A stretch of 64,000 nucleotides of DNA from Parastagonospora avenae f. sp. tritici 18332-5 (taxonomy: Eukaryota > Ascomycota > Dothideomycetes > Pleosporales > Phaeosphaeriaceae), in NCBI GenBank assembly GCA_022559985.1, contig JAFJTR010000041.1:62001-126000 (forward strand). The letters are read 5' to 3'. Position 1 is the first letter of the stretch. Each line of letters starts with the position of its first letter. Made by a program: the position numbers and the translations under genes. Below are positions 1-9,900 of this stretch, one piece after another. The notes under the pieces are model-generated. The model was not told the origin of the DNA. It searched no databases and worked only from the letters and a program-made list of their open reading frames with translations.

Positions 1-297
1 ACCTGATTGCATAGCCACTTACCCTTCCCTATCAGTGCTCACTTGAGTCACTCATCAGAGTCATCCCAGACACCAGTCACGCCTTCCTGCCTTCCGAGCT
101 TATCACCTCCTGCTGTCACAACCAGCTTCCCTGTCACTCACTCTCTGTCTTCTCTCAACCAAGCTACCTGATCTACCTAGTCCCTACACTTGAGCTTCAA
201 CCAGTCCGTCAAGTCCTCACAGAGCAACCATATCCCAACAGTTACCCACACCTTGATCACCTCCCGTATGCTCCCGGCCCAGCTTCAGGCAGCCAAC
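1..297 (+). other. Left-edge leader, C/T-rich
   Basis: No gene is seen. The strand is rich in CT/TC runs (about 60-180), as is usual in fungal promoters and 5' leaders just upstream of the transcript start. It probably holds the core promoter and 5' UTR of the small gene that starts at 298. Confidence 0.5.
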
Positions 298-876
298 ATG
301 TCCGAGCAAACCTTCACCAGCGATCTTCGCAGCGACGCCAAGGGGTTCAACCGCGACAAGAATAGCCGGGTCAAGTGGGCGCATGGCCAGTCCTTTGGCC
401 CAGGCCGACGCGAGGAAGATGCTCGACCGCGTCCTGCTCGCGTCATTCCGCATATGAAGTATGTCCAATATACCGAAGAACAGAATATGAAGTCGAGACA
501 TGCTAACAGACACAGGTCCGCTTTCCCTACTGCTACCACTGGCGGCATGAAGGCTCGCACCGCCCTCAACAAGGACATGGCCTACGCCAGCGGCGAGTCG
601 TCTGCCGACGAGGATGTCGAACATCCCTCCGCGGCACCTGCACACGATGCTGAGGTCGCCTACTCCTTCGACGCCACTCGTGGCCCGAGCCATGGCAGCC
701 AGATCCTCAACCACGCTTTGGAGAAGGCCATCGAGAAGTACGAGGTCAAGGAGACGGACAAGCTCATCAAGAACGAGTACGAGGTGCTTGACGTGAACGC
801 GGAGATGCTGTCACCGCACCCCAAGAAGCGCAATGTCGCTCCTGAGGACGAGGACTACTTCTTCGTCGACGCGTAA
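298..876 (+). CDS. Small acidic protein of unknown function
   Basis: Two exons: 298-458 and 516-876. The 57-nt intron has a GTATGT donor, a TGCTAACA branch site and a CACAG acceptor. It is a multiple of three and open, so an unspliced reading adds 19 spurious residues. Splicing joins HMK to SAFPTATTGG, giving about 173 residues. I chose the ATG at 298 (MSEQTFTSD); the ATG at 268 would add ten residues. The protein is hydrophilic, with a basic N-terminal half (GPGRREEDARPRPARV) and an acidic C-terminus (EDEDYFFVDA). It has no signal peptide, membrane span or catalytic motif that I recognise. The even composition and good splice signals argue that it is real, but I cannot assign a function. Confidence 0.72.
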   Translation: MSEQTFTSDLRSDAKGFNRDKNSRVKWAHGQSFGPGRREEDARPRPARVIPHMKYVQYTEEQNMKSRHANRHRSAFPTATTGGMKARTALNKDMAYASGESSADEDVEHPSAAPAHDAEVAYSFDATRGPSHGSQILNHALEKAIEKYEVKETDKLIKNEYEVLDVNAEMLSPHPKKRNVAPEDEDYFFVDA

Positions 877-1684
877 CTTCGTCGTCTTCCCTCGCTCTTG
901 ATTAATCTTTGCATACACTTCACCGGCGTTTCATAGGTCTCTTATCCGACTTCGATGTCGACTTTCATCATTAGCGCGTGCTTTGGATACTTGCATTTTA
1001 CGGTTCATGGCAGCATCAATAGGTGGGCGTCTAGCGCTTTCTGAGGACTTGAGCAGCCCTATACCCGCTTGGCTTGCTTCTACGAATTTACGGTGTCGCA
1101 TGGTGGTTTGCGACAGGGAGGGAGATTGGTAGTCATTGGCTTGTACTGTTACTCCATGAGCATGGGCTGATTTACTTATCCTGCCTTCCTAATACACATA
1201 TCAGTGGGTCGCATGAATTCATGCTCCTCCAATCACCATATACTTTCGAGTGACCATGCTTCTTGTCGATAAACAACACGTAATTACCGTAACCTAGGAC
1301 CGCGACAAGGAAATCCCATGTCGGCGCCTCGCAGAGGCGTGATTGATAGAGGCTGGGAGAGATGGTGATTGCGTCACGCTAATGAACCTCAGGGCTACGT
1401 CATAGCCCGTGAGGCGCATGTGGAACCCGCATGTCTCACGTTTCTAGATCGTCGACCACGGGAATCGAACGAACTAATATCGGTTCTAGGGCTTCTGTCA
1501 ACTGCCAGATATTCACTAAGCCTCTATTGAATCTGTTCTCAACTGAGGTAGCGCATACATTACCAATTCAATCGCTGTTGCTGCCACGAGCTGCGCCTCG
1601 ACCAGCTCCCCTTTTCAGCCCTCGCATGGCGCATTCGTCGTAACACCGCGAAACTCCGTAGAACGACCCCAAATTTTCGACGCA
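877..1684. other. Intergenic region
   Basis: No convincing coding region; short open frames lack splice support. It contains the 3' end of the preceding gene and the promoter of the hydrolase at 1685. A perfect 6-bp inverted repeat (GGGCTA, then TAGCCC) at 1392-1408 encloses an ACGTCA core like a bZIP/CRE site, and a second TGCGTCA lies about 20 nt before it. Confidence 0.5.
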
Positions 1685-3058
1685 ATGCCCGGTGCTCGCC
1701 CGCGATGGATACTGCACGTCCAGGCGCAGTTCTGGCGCGTCCTCATGGGCATCGGCATGATGCTGCACAAGCTCGCCCGACCACGACCACCACGGCCGGC
1801 CTTCACCCAAGACATCGACGCAACCATCTCGCCTCTGAAGGGACGATTCCGACTCAACTTCTACGTACCCAAGGACTACAAGAAACAAAAGAAGCTAAAG
1901 GGCAATAAGAGATACCCTGTAGTGGTAAATTTCCACGGAGGAGGATTTGTGCTTGGAACAGCAAAGGACGATGCGCGATGGTGTGGACTGGTGGTCGACC
2001 AAGTCGGTGCCGTCGTTGTCAGTGTGGACTATCGTCTGGCTCCCGAGCTCCCCTTCCCTACGGCGGTCGAAGACGGCGCAGATGCGATATTATACCTGGC
2101 ACAACATGCGGACGAACTGATGCTCGACCCCGAGCGCTTCGCCGTCTCAGGCTTCTCGTCCGGAGGAAACATGAGCTTCACCGTCCCCCTCTGTCTCCAA
2201 GGCGAGCTCTTCGACCGCACTCCCTCGGGCGCGCGCATCATCGACGGTAGAGCCGGCAGCGTCCCCAACACCCTGATCACACCACTCGCAACAGCCGTGC
2301 CCTCCACCACCCCCAACGGCTCCCGCGTGCCCCTCATGCGCCAAAAGTCCCGCCTCGACCGCATCGCCATGATGCGCCAGACCGGCGCCTCTTCGCTGTC
2401 CCTTGTCTCCTCATACAAAGAGACCGGCCAGGGCGGCGCCGTGTCCGTCATGACCGAAGGCTCCAACACCATCGTCAAGATCAGGGGTATCGTGTCTTTC
2501 TACCCTCCCACCGACTACACGCAAACCCGCGCCCAGCGCCGCGCTACATGTGTCCGCGCAGACCAGAATCTACCCGCTGTCTTTACCGAACTCTTCGACG
2601 ACTCGTATCTGCAGCCGCCATCGCTCGATCTCGCACATCCCTGGTTGAGCCCTGGCGTTGCGCCTGATCGTATGCTCGCAGCTCTGCCCGACGACATCGT
2701 GCTTTTCTGCTGCGAGTGGGATATGTTGCTTGCGGAGGGTGAGAAGTTCCGCGATCGCTTGCATAGGGATTTGGGAAAGCGCGTGCATTATCACTGGTAA
2801 GCCCTTAAATTTTGCAACATTGTGCTTTTCGACACATTACTGACTCTATATAGTGTACCCGGTGTCCCACACGGCTGGGACAAGGCACCAAACCCACTCC
2901 GCGAAAGCCCCGGCGCACGACAGCAATACATGGTTGCGTGCAAGGAGCTGCGACGCATGTTCGAGATCGAAGATGACAACGATGGCGATGAAAGTGATGA
3001 GGGCACCGAGCTGCCGTGTCGGAAGTATCACAAGAGTGTGGATCTGGGACGGGTGTAG
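1685..3058 (+). CDS. Alpha/beta-hydrolase, HSL-type esterase/lipase
   Basis: Two exons: 1685-2796 and 2854-3058, with a 57-nt intron (GTAAGC donor, ACTGAC branch, ATAG acceptor), giving 438 residues. The alpha/beta-hydrolase_3 (hormone-sensitive-lipase-like) signature is complete. The oxyanion-hole HGGG lies near residue 83, the nucleophile elbow GFSSGG near 155, the acid in CEWDML near 343, and the catalytic His in PHGW near 376, in exon 2. The His is recovered only by splicing, which supports the model. Residues about 170-265 form a polar insertion between nucleophile and acid that looks lid-like or disordered. The N-terminus has a weak hydrophobic stretch (WRVLMGIGMML), so membrane association is possible. 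Substrate unknown; family assignment is firm. A sterol or xenobiotic ester hydrolase role would be inference only. Confidence 0.9.
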
Positions 3059-3541
3059 GCTTAGTGTGTCTGCAGCGTAGAAGAAGTGTACGGGATTGGA
3101 TCGGCGCATCCTTTTTAGGGTTCTTGTTGACTTTAGCGAATTTTGACTTGGAAAGTACATATTCATATCCATGGTCATGCTCTCGTGTTTTGGAACTACT
3201 GGCGTTGGAGGGGTCATCGACATATTTTCGGATCTGCTCTGTATTTGTGCTTCCAGTCTTGATTGCAGTATGGCATTTCTAATCGTTTCAATGAGCACAT
3301 TCCAACGCTTGTAGAGCAAGGCGTCTTCGACTTCAAAAGTATTACATTGGGCATGGCACAAGTGCTGTGCAGTACACATTATTGTAATGATGGTGGATGT
3401 GCAGTCAACGGTGAACTCGGTTGGCCACACACTGCAGCAGCACTGCCACAATCTTTCATGTTGGAGAAAAATCAATCTTAGCCGTCTTAACTATTCTCAC
3501 TACATCGAGTCGATTTCCCATCGACAGCGATATCAGTCAAA
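3059..3541. other. Intergenic region
   Basis: No gene recognised. It holds the 3' UTR of the hydrolase and the region upstream of the decayed gene at 3542. Short open frames here show no family features. Confidence 0.5.
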
Positions 3542-5601
3542 ATGCCTGTTACGTTTGGAGCAATGGGTGACATTATCGCAGTTTATGTCTTAGTCAAAGA
3601 CTGCGTTGAGGCATTGAGCGACACCAATGGCTCCACTGCTCAGTACCGAGCTGTAATTCAGGAACTCACTGTTCTAGAAAAAGCTTTACTAGAGATTGCG
3701 GTCTCATCAAGAACTCACGCAGCAACATCAGAGCTAGCGTCAATCTTTGCTACTGCGAAAACAACTGTTGCTCAGTGCCAAGCTTCCCTCGAAAGCTTCA
3801 AGGCGAAGTCTCAACCCTACGAGAGGCACTTTGAAGCATCTGCATCTTCTACTAGGAATGCAGTACAGAAAATATACAACGGCAGCGCGAGAAAGCTACT
3901 CTGGTAGGTACGAATGAAGGACAAGGCCGCAAAGTTCAGAGCAGAAGTGGTCGCATATTCGGTACCAATGGGCTAGATTCTAGCTGCTGCAACGATGTAA
4001 GCTCAATGCTGCAAAGCCCGAAAGGATTGCACTAACTATTTCAGGCACACCGTTAAAGCTCAGGATAATAGACTCGATGCGCGAATGCACAGCCTCCAGC
4101 AAGATTCTACGCGTACTTTCGATCAGCAGGATGACTTGCTGAAAGAGATTCGTTCCCGTCTCAGGGCAGTCGATAGGCGTATCTCAGCTAATAGCAGTCT
4201 CATTATCAATGCCGTCAAGAAAGCGCGCTAGACATGGTTCTTCTAGCTGGTGCAGGAGCTTAAAACGCTGTTATTCAAGACTCTGGCAATGAATCTCGTC
4301 ATCTACAGTTCTGTTGAAAAATTCCAGAGCACAGTCCTAGACTTGCAACGCGCCGCACCCATTCCTGATTCGCTTATAACACCATTGACCTACGATCGCA
4401 TGTTCTACTTGAGAGACGCCATTGGACGCGAGAGCTCAATAACACTGAGCTTCATCACATCGTATGAAGCTCTCACTGTTGTGCTTCGAGTACGTTTCGA
4501 TGACATGCCAGGTCTGAAGAAAGTCCTCAGGAACGAGTTTTCTATCCAGAATCGCGTAACGGGCAAAGATGTAGACCGGAATATTCTATGGGAGAGCTTC
4601 TTCCGCCCCGGGCTTTGGTTCGGCATGGATATGATATTTCAGGCAGTCATCGACGAGGGATCAGGAAGTCCAAACGAAGACACGAGACAAATTGCGAAAG
4701 GACCGAAGATACAACAACAGATCGCCAGAGAAATGACACAAATTGGTCCGTTACTGTGGATGACTTTGATTTCAACAAAGCAGTGGGGAAGCAGAAGCCT
4801 AGCGCATTCTCATCGGCGCCAAATCAGCCAATACAAGCACAACAGAACACTGATGACCCAAGTGCTAGTTTCGAATCAATCTTGGAGAATCCCAACGATG
4901 GCCAGTGTAGGTCGGCTTCAACAAACACTTCCACCGATGAGACCCTTGATCCTCAAGCAATCCATGAGCAATACGTGCCAATATATGACCAGAACGATCC
5001 ATCATCAAATGTGGTGAAGAAATTCGCATCGCGCAGATCCCCGAAAGCAACGGAGGAAGATGCACGCCGAGCAAGAATTCCAGCAGGGTACTCATACAAG
5101 AACTGGGATTCAAGCGAAGAACCAACCATGTTGTTCGGGAGTGTGTTCGACGCCAATTCACTTGGTAAATGGATATACGACTGGACAGTGTTCTTTTATG
5201 GGTCTGCGATTCTATTAATTGAATTGGCTGGTGACCTTTGGCTGCTCCTTATTCAACTTGTGGGCAAGATCAAAGAAGGTGAAGAAACATTGGACAAAAT
5301 CAGGAAAAAAGAGAGCCTCGAAATGGTGGAGGACTTTTTAGAGTCAGGGGAACGCCTATGGATACGCTTTGCTAAACTACTTAAGGTCTGCGAAGATTAC
5401 ATGTGGAAGGCTGCTCGAAAGGAGACTGGGATCCAGAAGCTAGTCACTATGGGCAAGAATAGTGGTCGCGAGTTTATTGAGTTGATATTTGGACGAGATT
5501 GTGAGCTGGAGAAAACAGAGAAACTCATGACTGGTATGAGACTCTGGTGTATGCGATTCGACGCTAATTGCGATGATATTCTTCGCTATCCTGGTAGATA
5601 G
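3542..5601 (+). pseudogene. Decayed fungal-specific MPVTFG-family gene
   Basis: The start MPVTFGAMGDIIAVY and the following coiled segment belong to a fungal-specific family of long proteins with a helical N-terminus and a conserved C-terminal block (GSVFDANSLGKWIYDW, then ESGERLW and DDILRYP). The family-like sequence is interrupted. Same-frame TAG codons lie at 3905, 3973, 4229 and 4244, and recognisable sequence continues after each (for example AAKFRAEV after the first). A normal intron (GTAAGC, CTAAC, CAG) lies at about 3997-4044. After about 4,740 the family-like sequence moves to another frame and runs to 5601. The two TAGs at 4229 and 4244 cannot be removed by any plausible intron. 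Each TAG is one C-to-T change from CAG. Function of the family unknown. I read this as a relic; sequencing error is less likely given four separate stops. Confidence 0.75.
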
Positions 5602-6350
5602 GGTGTAGTTGCATATATCGACACAGGAAATGACTGTGTAGCGGTACGTCTAACATATCCAAAGAATTGTTTACTATGATGCAATATGTTTTACATGTCA
5701 AGTATTAAGTGTCATGTAGATGCTGTTCGAAATGGCCTTTAGATCTCTCTTTCTTCTTCTTGCTTCTTCTCCAAGAATAGAGCAATTAGGTCCGGATGAT
5801 GGAATAAATGTAAGCCAAGCGTGGGATTGAGCCTCGTCAACATGCGCCTGAAGAGAGGCAGTCGAACACCAGTCGAATTGATGGAGGTCGCAAAAAGTTC
5901 AAAATCGCAATCCGCACAATAGGATCTGCGCAACACCCGGGCGAGTAGACGATGCTGTGAAGTCCACCACTTGAATCACAGTCAACTATGTTCGATACAT
6001 CTTTAGGATGAAGAATGCCGTTGGGTTTGCCGTTCTGCGGAGTCGCAATTTCGATCACGTGTTCGGATCTCGCATGTGCTCGCTTCTACATGATATCTTC
6101 GCGGAATCTCCGGATTCTAGTTGGGGAGTTAGCCCAAGATTGCTACAAATGCGTTGCTACAGACGTAGAAGTGGTTTTGGAAGTTGAGTCCTCGACGCGT
6201 CCGGCGGCTTCCGAAGCCCCGCTGGTCGCGTCAGCAACATAAGCAACACGCATTGCACTTTCCACGACAAGATATAGACACTCGCGCAGTAGAAATCGCG
6301 CAGCAGACATTCATCCAGGGTTTGACAGCGCCTCCAACTTTTCGCGCATC
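5602..6350. other. Intergenic region with one unexplained minus-strand frame
   Basis: No gene I can support. A minus-strand frame at 5739-5936 reads as a coherent, Cys-containing, Leu-rich peptide ending in a KKQEEEREI tail. I found no acceptable upstream exon for it, so it is not called. The 3' part is the promoter of the DUF7704-like gene. Confidence 0.4.
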
Positions 6351-6856
6351 ATGGCTCTAGGCACAAACCTCCCGTTCTGGCCCGCCCTGGTCTTCGTATA
6401 CTTCGAGTCCTGTAAGCCATCTCTCCCTCGCTGGCGAGAGATATACTTACACCCTTCGCAGTCTCCATCCTAATCGGCGTCTACCTCGCATCCTCCACTC
6501 CCTCAGACTTCATCAGCCGCCAACTCCCCGTTCCCCCGACTCACCCGCTCCCTCCCCACGCCCTCATCGTCTCCGCCTCCATCGCAAACATGTTCCTTGT
6601 CCAGTGCATGCTATCCTTGCTCTTCAACGTCGTCACGCGCGAGTCCAAGTTGACAAAATACTATTTCGCGGCCGCCTCAGTGGGAGATTTGGGGCATATT
6701 TGGGCAAGCTATCGGTTCATGGGCAGTGAGGTGTTTTGGAACTGGAGGCAGTATAATGACATGATGTTTGGAAATGTGGTGATTAGTGTGGTGTTCTTGT
6801 TTATGAGGGTGGGGACGTTGAGGGGGTGGTTTGGCAAGATTGGCAGGGGGCTGTAG
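6351..6856 (+). CDS. DUF7704-like small integral membrane protein
   Basis: Two exons: 6351-6411 and 6462-6856, with a 50-nt intron (GTAAGC donor, CGCAG acceptor), giving 151 residues. The ATG at 6351 gives MALGTNLPFW, and splicing yields FESFSILIGVYLA. Four hydrophobic segments are visible: residues about 8-31, 55-75, about 85-105 and 118-140. The order (N-terminal FW/Y-F-E helix, a Pro-rich QLPVPPTHPLP loop, DLGHIWASYR, then a W/N-rich GN helix) matches the fungal DUF7704 membrane family. Function unknown for the family. It converges with the NRPS: 141 bp separate the two stop codons. A confident gene, but the family name is from memory. Confidence 0.75.
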
Positions 6857-6997
6857 TCTAAATGGGGTCTAATTCGTGTGCTATGAGATGAGGAAACCGT
6901 GATGCGCCTAGTCTATATCCCCCAGCGCCGTGTCGATGGAAATACAAAAATGCCAACATGAGCCGCCCAACTCCATTTCTATCAAAAGAAATCCGAG

Positions 6998-9900
6998 CTA
7001 TATTTCGCTCAACTCCGCCTTCAGATCCTCAAGCAATTTGTTGCCAGCTATCAAGTCCAACATTTCCACTGGTGCGAAGACACCGACGTCTAACATGCCG
7101 CTGCGCACTGTGGCTTCAATATCAATGGCATGCTACATCAAGTTAGCTGTGTCCTCAAAGCTTCAATAATGATGAAGCAAATTACCAAGTATGCATTATT
7201 CACACTCCCATATCTCAACGTTCCCATTATCTCTTCATCTCCATCCTTGAACATCTCTTCACGTTCTCTCACACGGTTCACATCTTCACTCCAGTCACTC
7301 GTGGGCACAATCGTAATCCCTTCGTCACCATGCATCTTTTCGGTATCCGGTAGTGTCAAAAAATTGACAAAAGTGTCGACCATTACACCTGTCCAATTCT
7401 TGATCTCCCATAGACTTGCAGTCGCATTGGCCAAGTCCCCAATATCCTGCAAGTCTCGTTGTATTTGCTTCGCTCTCTCCACTATGTGTAGCTGAAGTGG
7501 TGTGCGCACCCGAAGAGGGAGGAGGTTGACTGTTGGTATGGCTGCGGATTCGATGCCAGAGATGGGAAGGGAGCGGTTGGCAAGGTAAACACCGAGGACG
7601 ATATCTTGCTTTGTAGGAGTGTTTGCGAGGTTGGCGTACAGTCTGGAGTAGCAGGCGAGGAAGAGTGCTTGAATAGATATGCCGTTCTGGCGGGCGCTAT
7701 CTCCCAGTGCCTTTGCGGGGATAAGACTTGGTTTGAAGCCTTCAGATCTTGTGCTCATCGATCGTTGAGGTTGCCGTAGACCAATTTGGGAGACGCCGTC
7801 GAGGTAAGATTTCCAGAAGGATTTGCGGGGTCTGCTAACAACCAACTTTTCGAAAGTGCTATTTGGCCTTGGTCCTGCGCCATTGTTGCAAATTGTTTGG
7901 AATTGCTGAATCAGCATTGGCAAGCTCACGCCATCGTACAATGCGTGGTGAATCTTGAGCTTCAAGGTCCAGCCACCTTCGGTCTGTGCGACGCGAAGCT
8001 GAGCCCATGGCTGCTGCTCTGTACTTGACTCATCGTGAGCATGCTTTGTGACGTCGAAAATACGTGGCTCATTCGCTTCAAACTTGCGTATCAACTGCAG
8101 GTATGGAACAAGCGGATCTTGCGTGGCGATGATGTACGTTCTGAGGATTGGGCTGGCAGCCACAAGAGATGTCCACGCATCCTGAAGCTTCTTGAAAGAA
8201 ATTTTACCGCTGAGGCTATACGAAAAATCAGGAAAGAAATTGCTGCCCCTCGTGTTGAGCCACGAGGATAGCATGTATATCTGGCCAGCCGTTGCAGGAA
8301 GTATTTGCACCTGTTCTAAATTTTCGATCGCGCACCCCACAGAATTGGCACGATTAACTATTTCATGGTGATCCAGATTGTCCAGCGCATGTCTGATGGT
8401 TTTTGCAGTATCCTCATCCTGCTCTGGCTGCTGAAAAATGCGTGCATCAGCAACGCGTGCCATGTTAATAATGGTGCCGGCTCGTAGCATGTCACCGACA
8501 CTAAGAATGATTCTCTTTCTAAGAAGGAAAGAAGATACTTTGATGGCACTGATAGAGTCCAACCCGATGTGGAAGATAGTCATGTCGTCTGTAAGGTCCT
8601 CGTTTGGTAGTTCGGCGATGATAGCCAGAGCTTCGCGAATGGCAGAGGCAGTCTCTTCCCGTGGCAGCTCTTGTTGTTGCACCGTGCTTTCACTTGATAT
8701 GGCAACAGGCACCGTATCGTTCCGTCCGTCAGTGTCGAATGGCTTTAGTCCGCATAGCGATGCTCCTTGTGACGTGAAGTCAATCACGGGCCTGTCTGGC
8801 TGAAGCAAAATCTCACTCAACACACTGTCAAGTCTGTCCAATAATCCCGAAGCGCCGTCTTCATCGAATACTTCATCTTTGACAGCGCATCGCCAAAGCA
8901 GCTGCCCATCCACCACCTCCATCTCCACGCATACCGGATACTCGACGTCGCTGTGGCCCGTGATGCTTGCGTAAAGTGGACGCTCATCTTCAATCTTCCC
9001 CATGTTCTTTTGATAAATGAACAGGCTCTCAAATAGTCCGCCATTTTGGCCCGCACATTCCAGAGCTTGCCTCAACGGGAAGTGTTGCCATTGCTTGAGG
9101 TTGGTGAAATTGTCCTGTATGTGACGCAATAGCTCGATGCGGGTTCCATGGAGGATAGTCCGGACAACAATAGTGTTCATGGTCGGAAACAGAAGTTGCG
9201 AGGTTGTTTCATCGTCGCGCCCCGATAAGACAGAGCCAAACACCACATCCAGGGATTGAACATAAGAGGCCAGGGCGACTGCAAACACAGATTGACCCAA
9301 TGTCTGCAAAGATACATTGCTTTTCTTTGCAAACCCGGTCAAACTAGCCATTGAGGTTGTGCTTTTTCGCTCCGCGCGGTGAACAGCATTTGTCTTCTCT
9401 TTTGCTGCTGTTGGTCGCCGCTTGAATGCACTTGGGTCAGCCTCGCCAAGATAGTCACCCCAGAAATCTGAAGCGTTGTCATCAGGCTTTTTCAGAATCT
9501 TTGATAGAGTCTTCTGATAGTTCGGCCGAGGCTTGAAAGTGCCGTCATATGCACTTTTGACATCGGCGTGCAACAGGCTGAGTGACCATCCGTCGTAGAG
9601 AGCATGCGCAATAGCGAGGAGCAAGTAGGTTTGACCGGTAGATCTTACGAGCAGGACGTGAAAAGGTGGCGATGATGAACTCGCATTTGATCCTTCTTGT
9701 CGGACTTCCTCGAACAACGCTGGGAAGTCGGGCTCGGAGTTCACTGTCTTTTCCTTCCAGAATGGGTGAGGCTTGGCATGAATTAGTTGCGCGTATGATC
9801 CGTCGATATCAGGTTCGTCGAGCTCAATGAACGAAGTTCGTAAAATCGGTGTAGCCTCGACTACTTGAGTCCAAGCATCTTTGAGCCGTTCAATGTCGGC

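Noticed and set aside
1450..1480. tRNA-like TTCGATTCCC on the minus strand (and a similar GTTCGATCCCC near 51670)
   Set aside because: The flanking bases do not form a T-arm stem, and no acceptor or anticodon arm could be found at either place.
3904..3975. A 72-nt in-frame intron removing the first two TAGs of the decayed gene
   Set aside because: It would delete family-like coding sequence (AAKFRAEV) and cannot explain the two TAGs at 4229 and 4244. Possible but not preferred.
7133..7185. NRPS stop at 7138
   Set aside because: A GTAATT...GCTAACT...TAG intron removes it and adds a 44-residue C-terminal tail (starting HAIDIEATVR) with a regular end at 6998.
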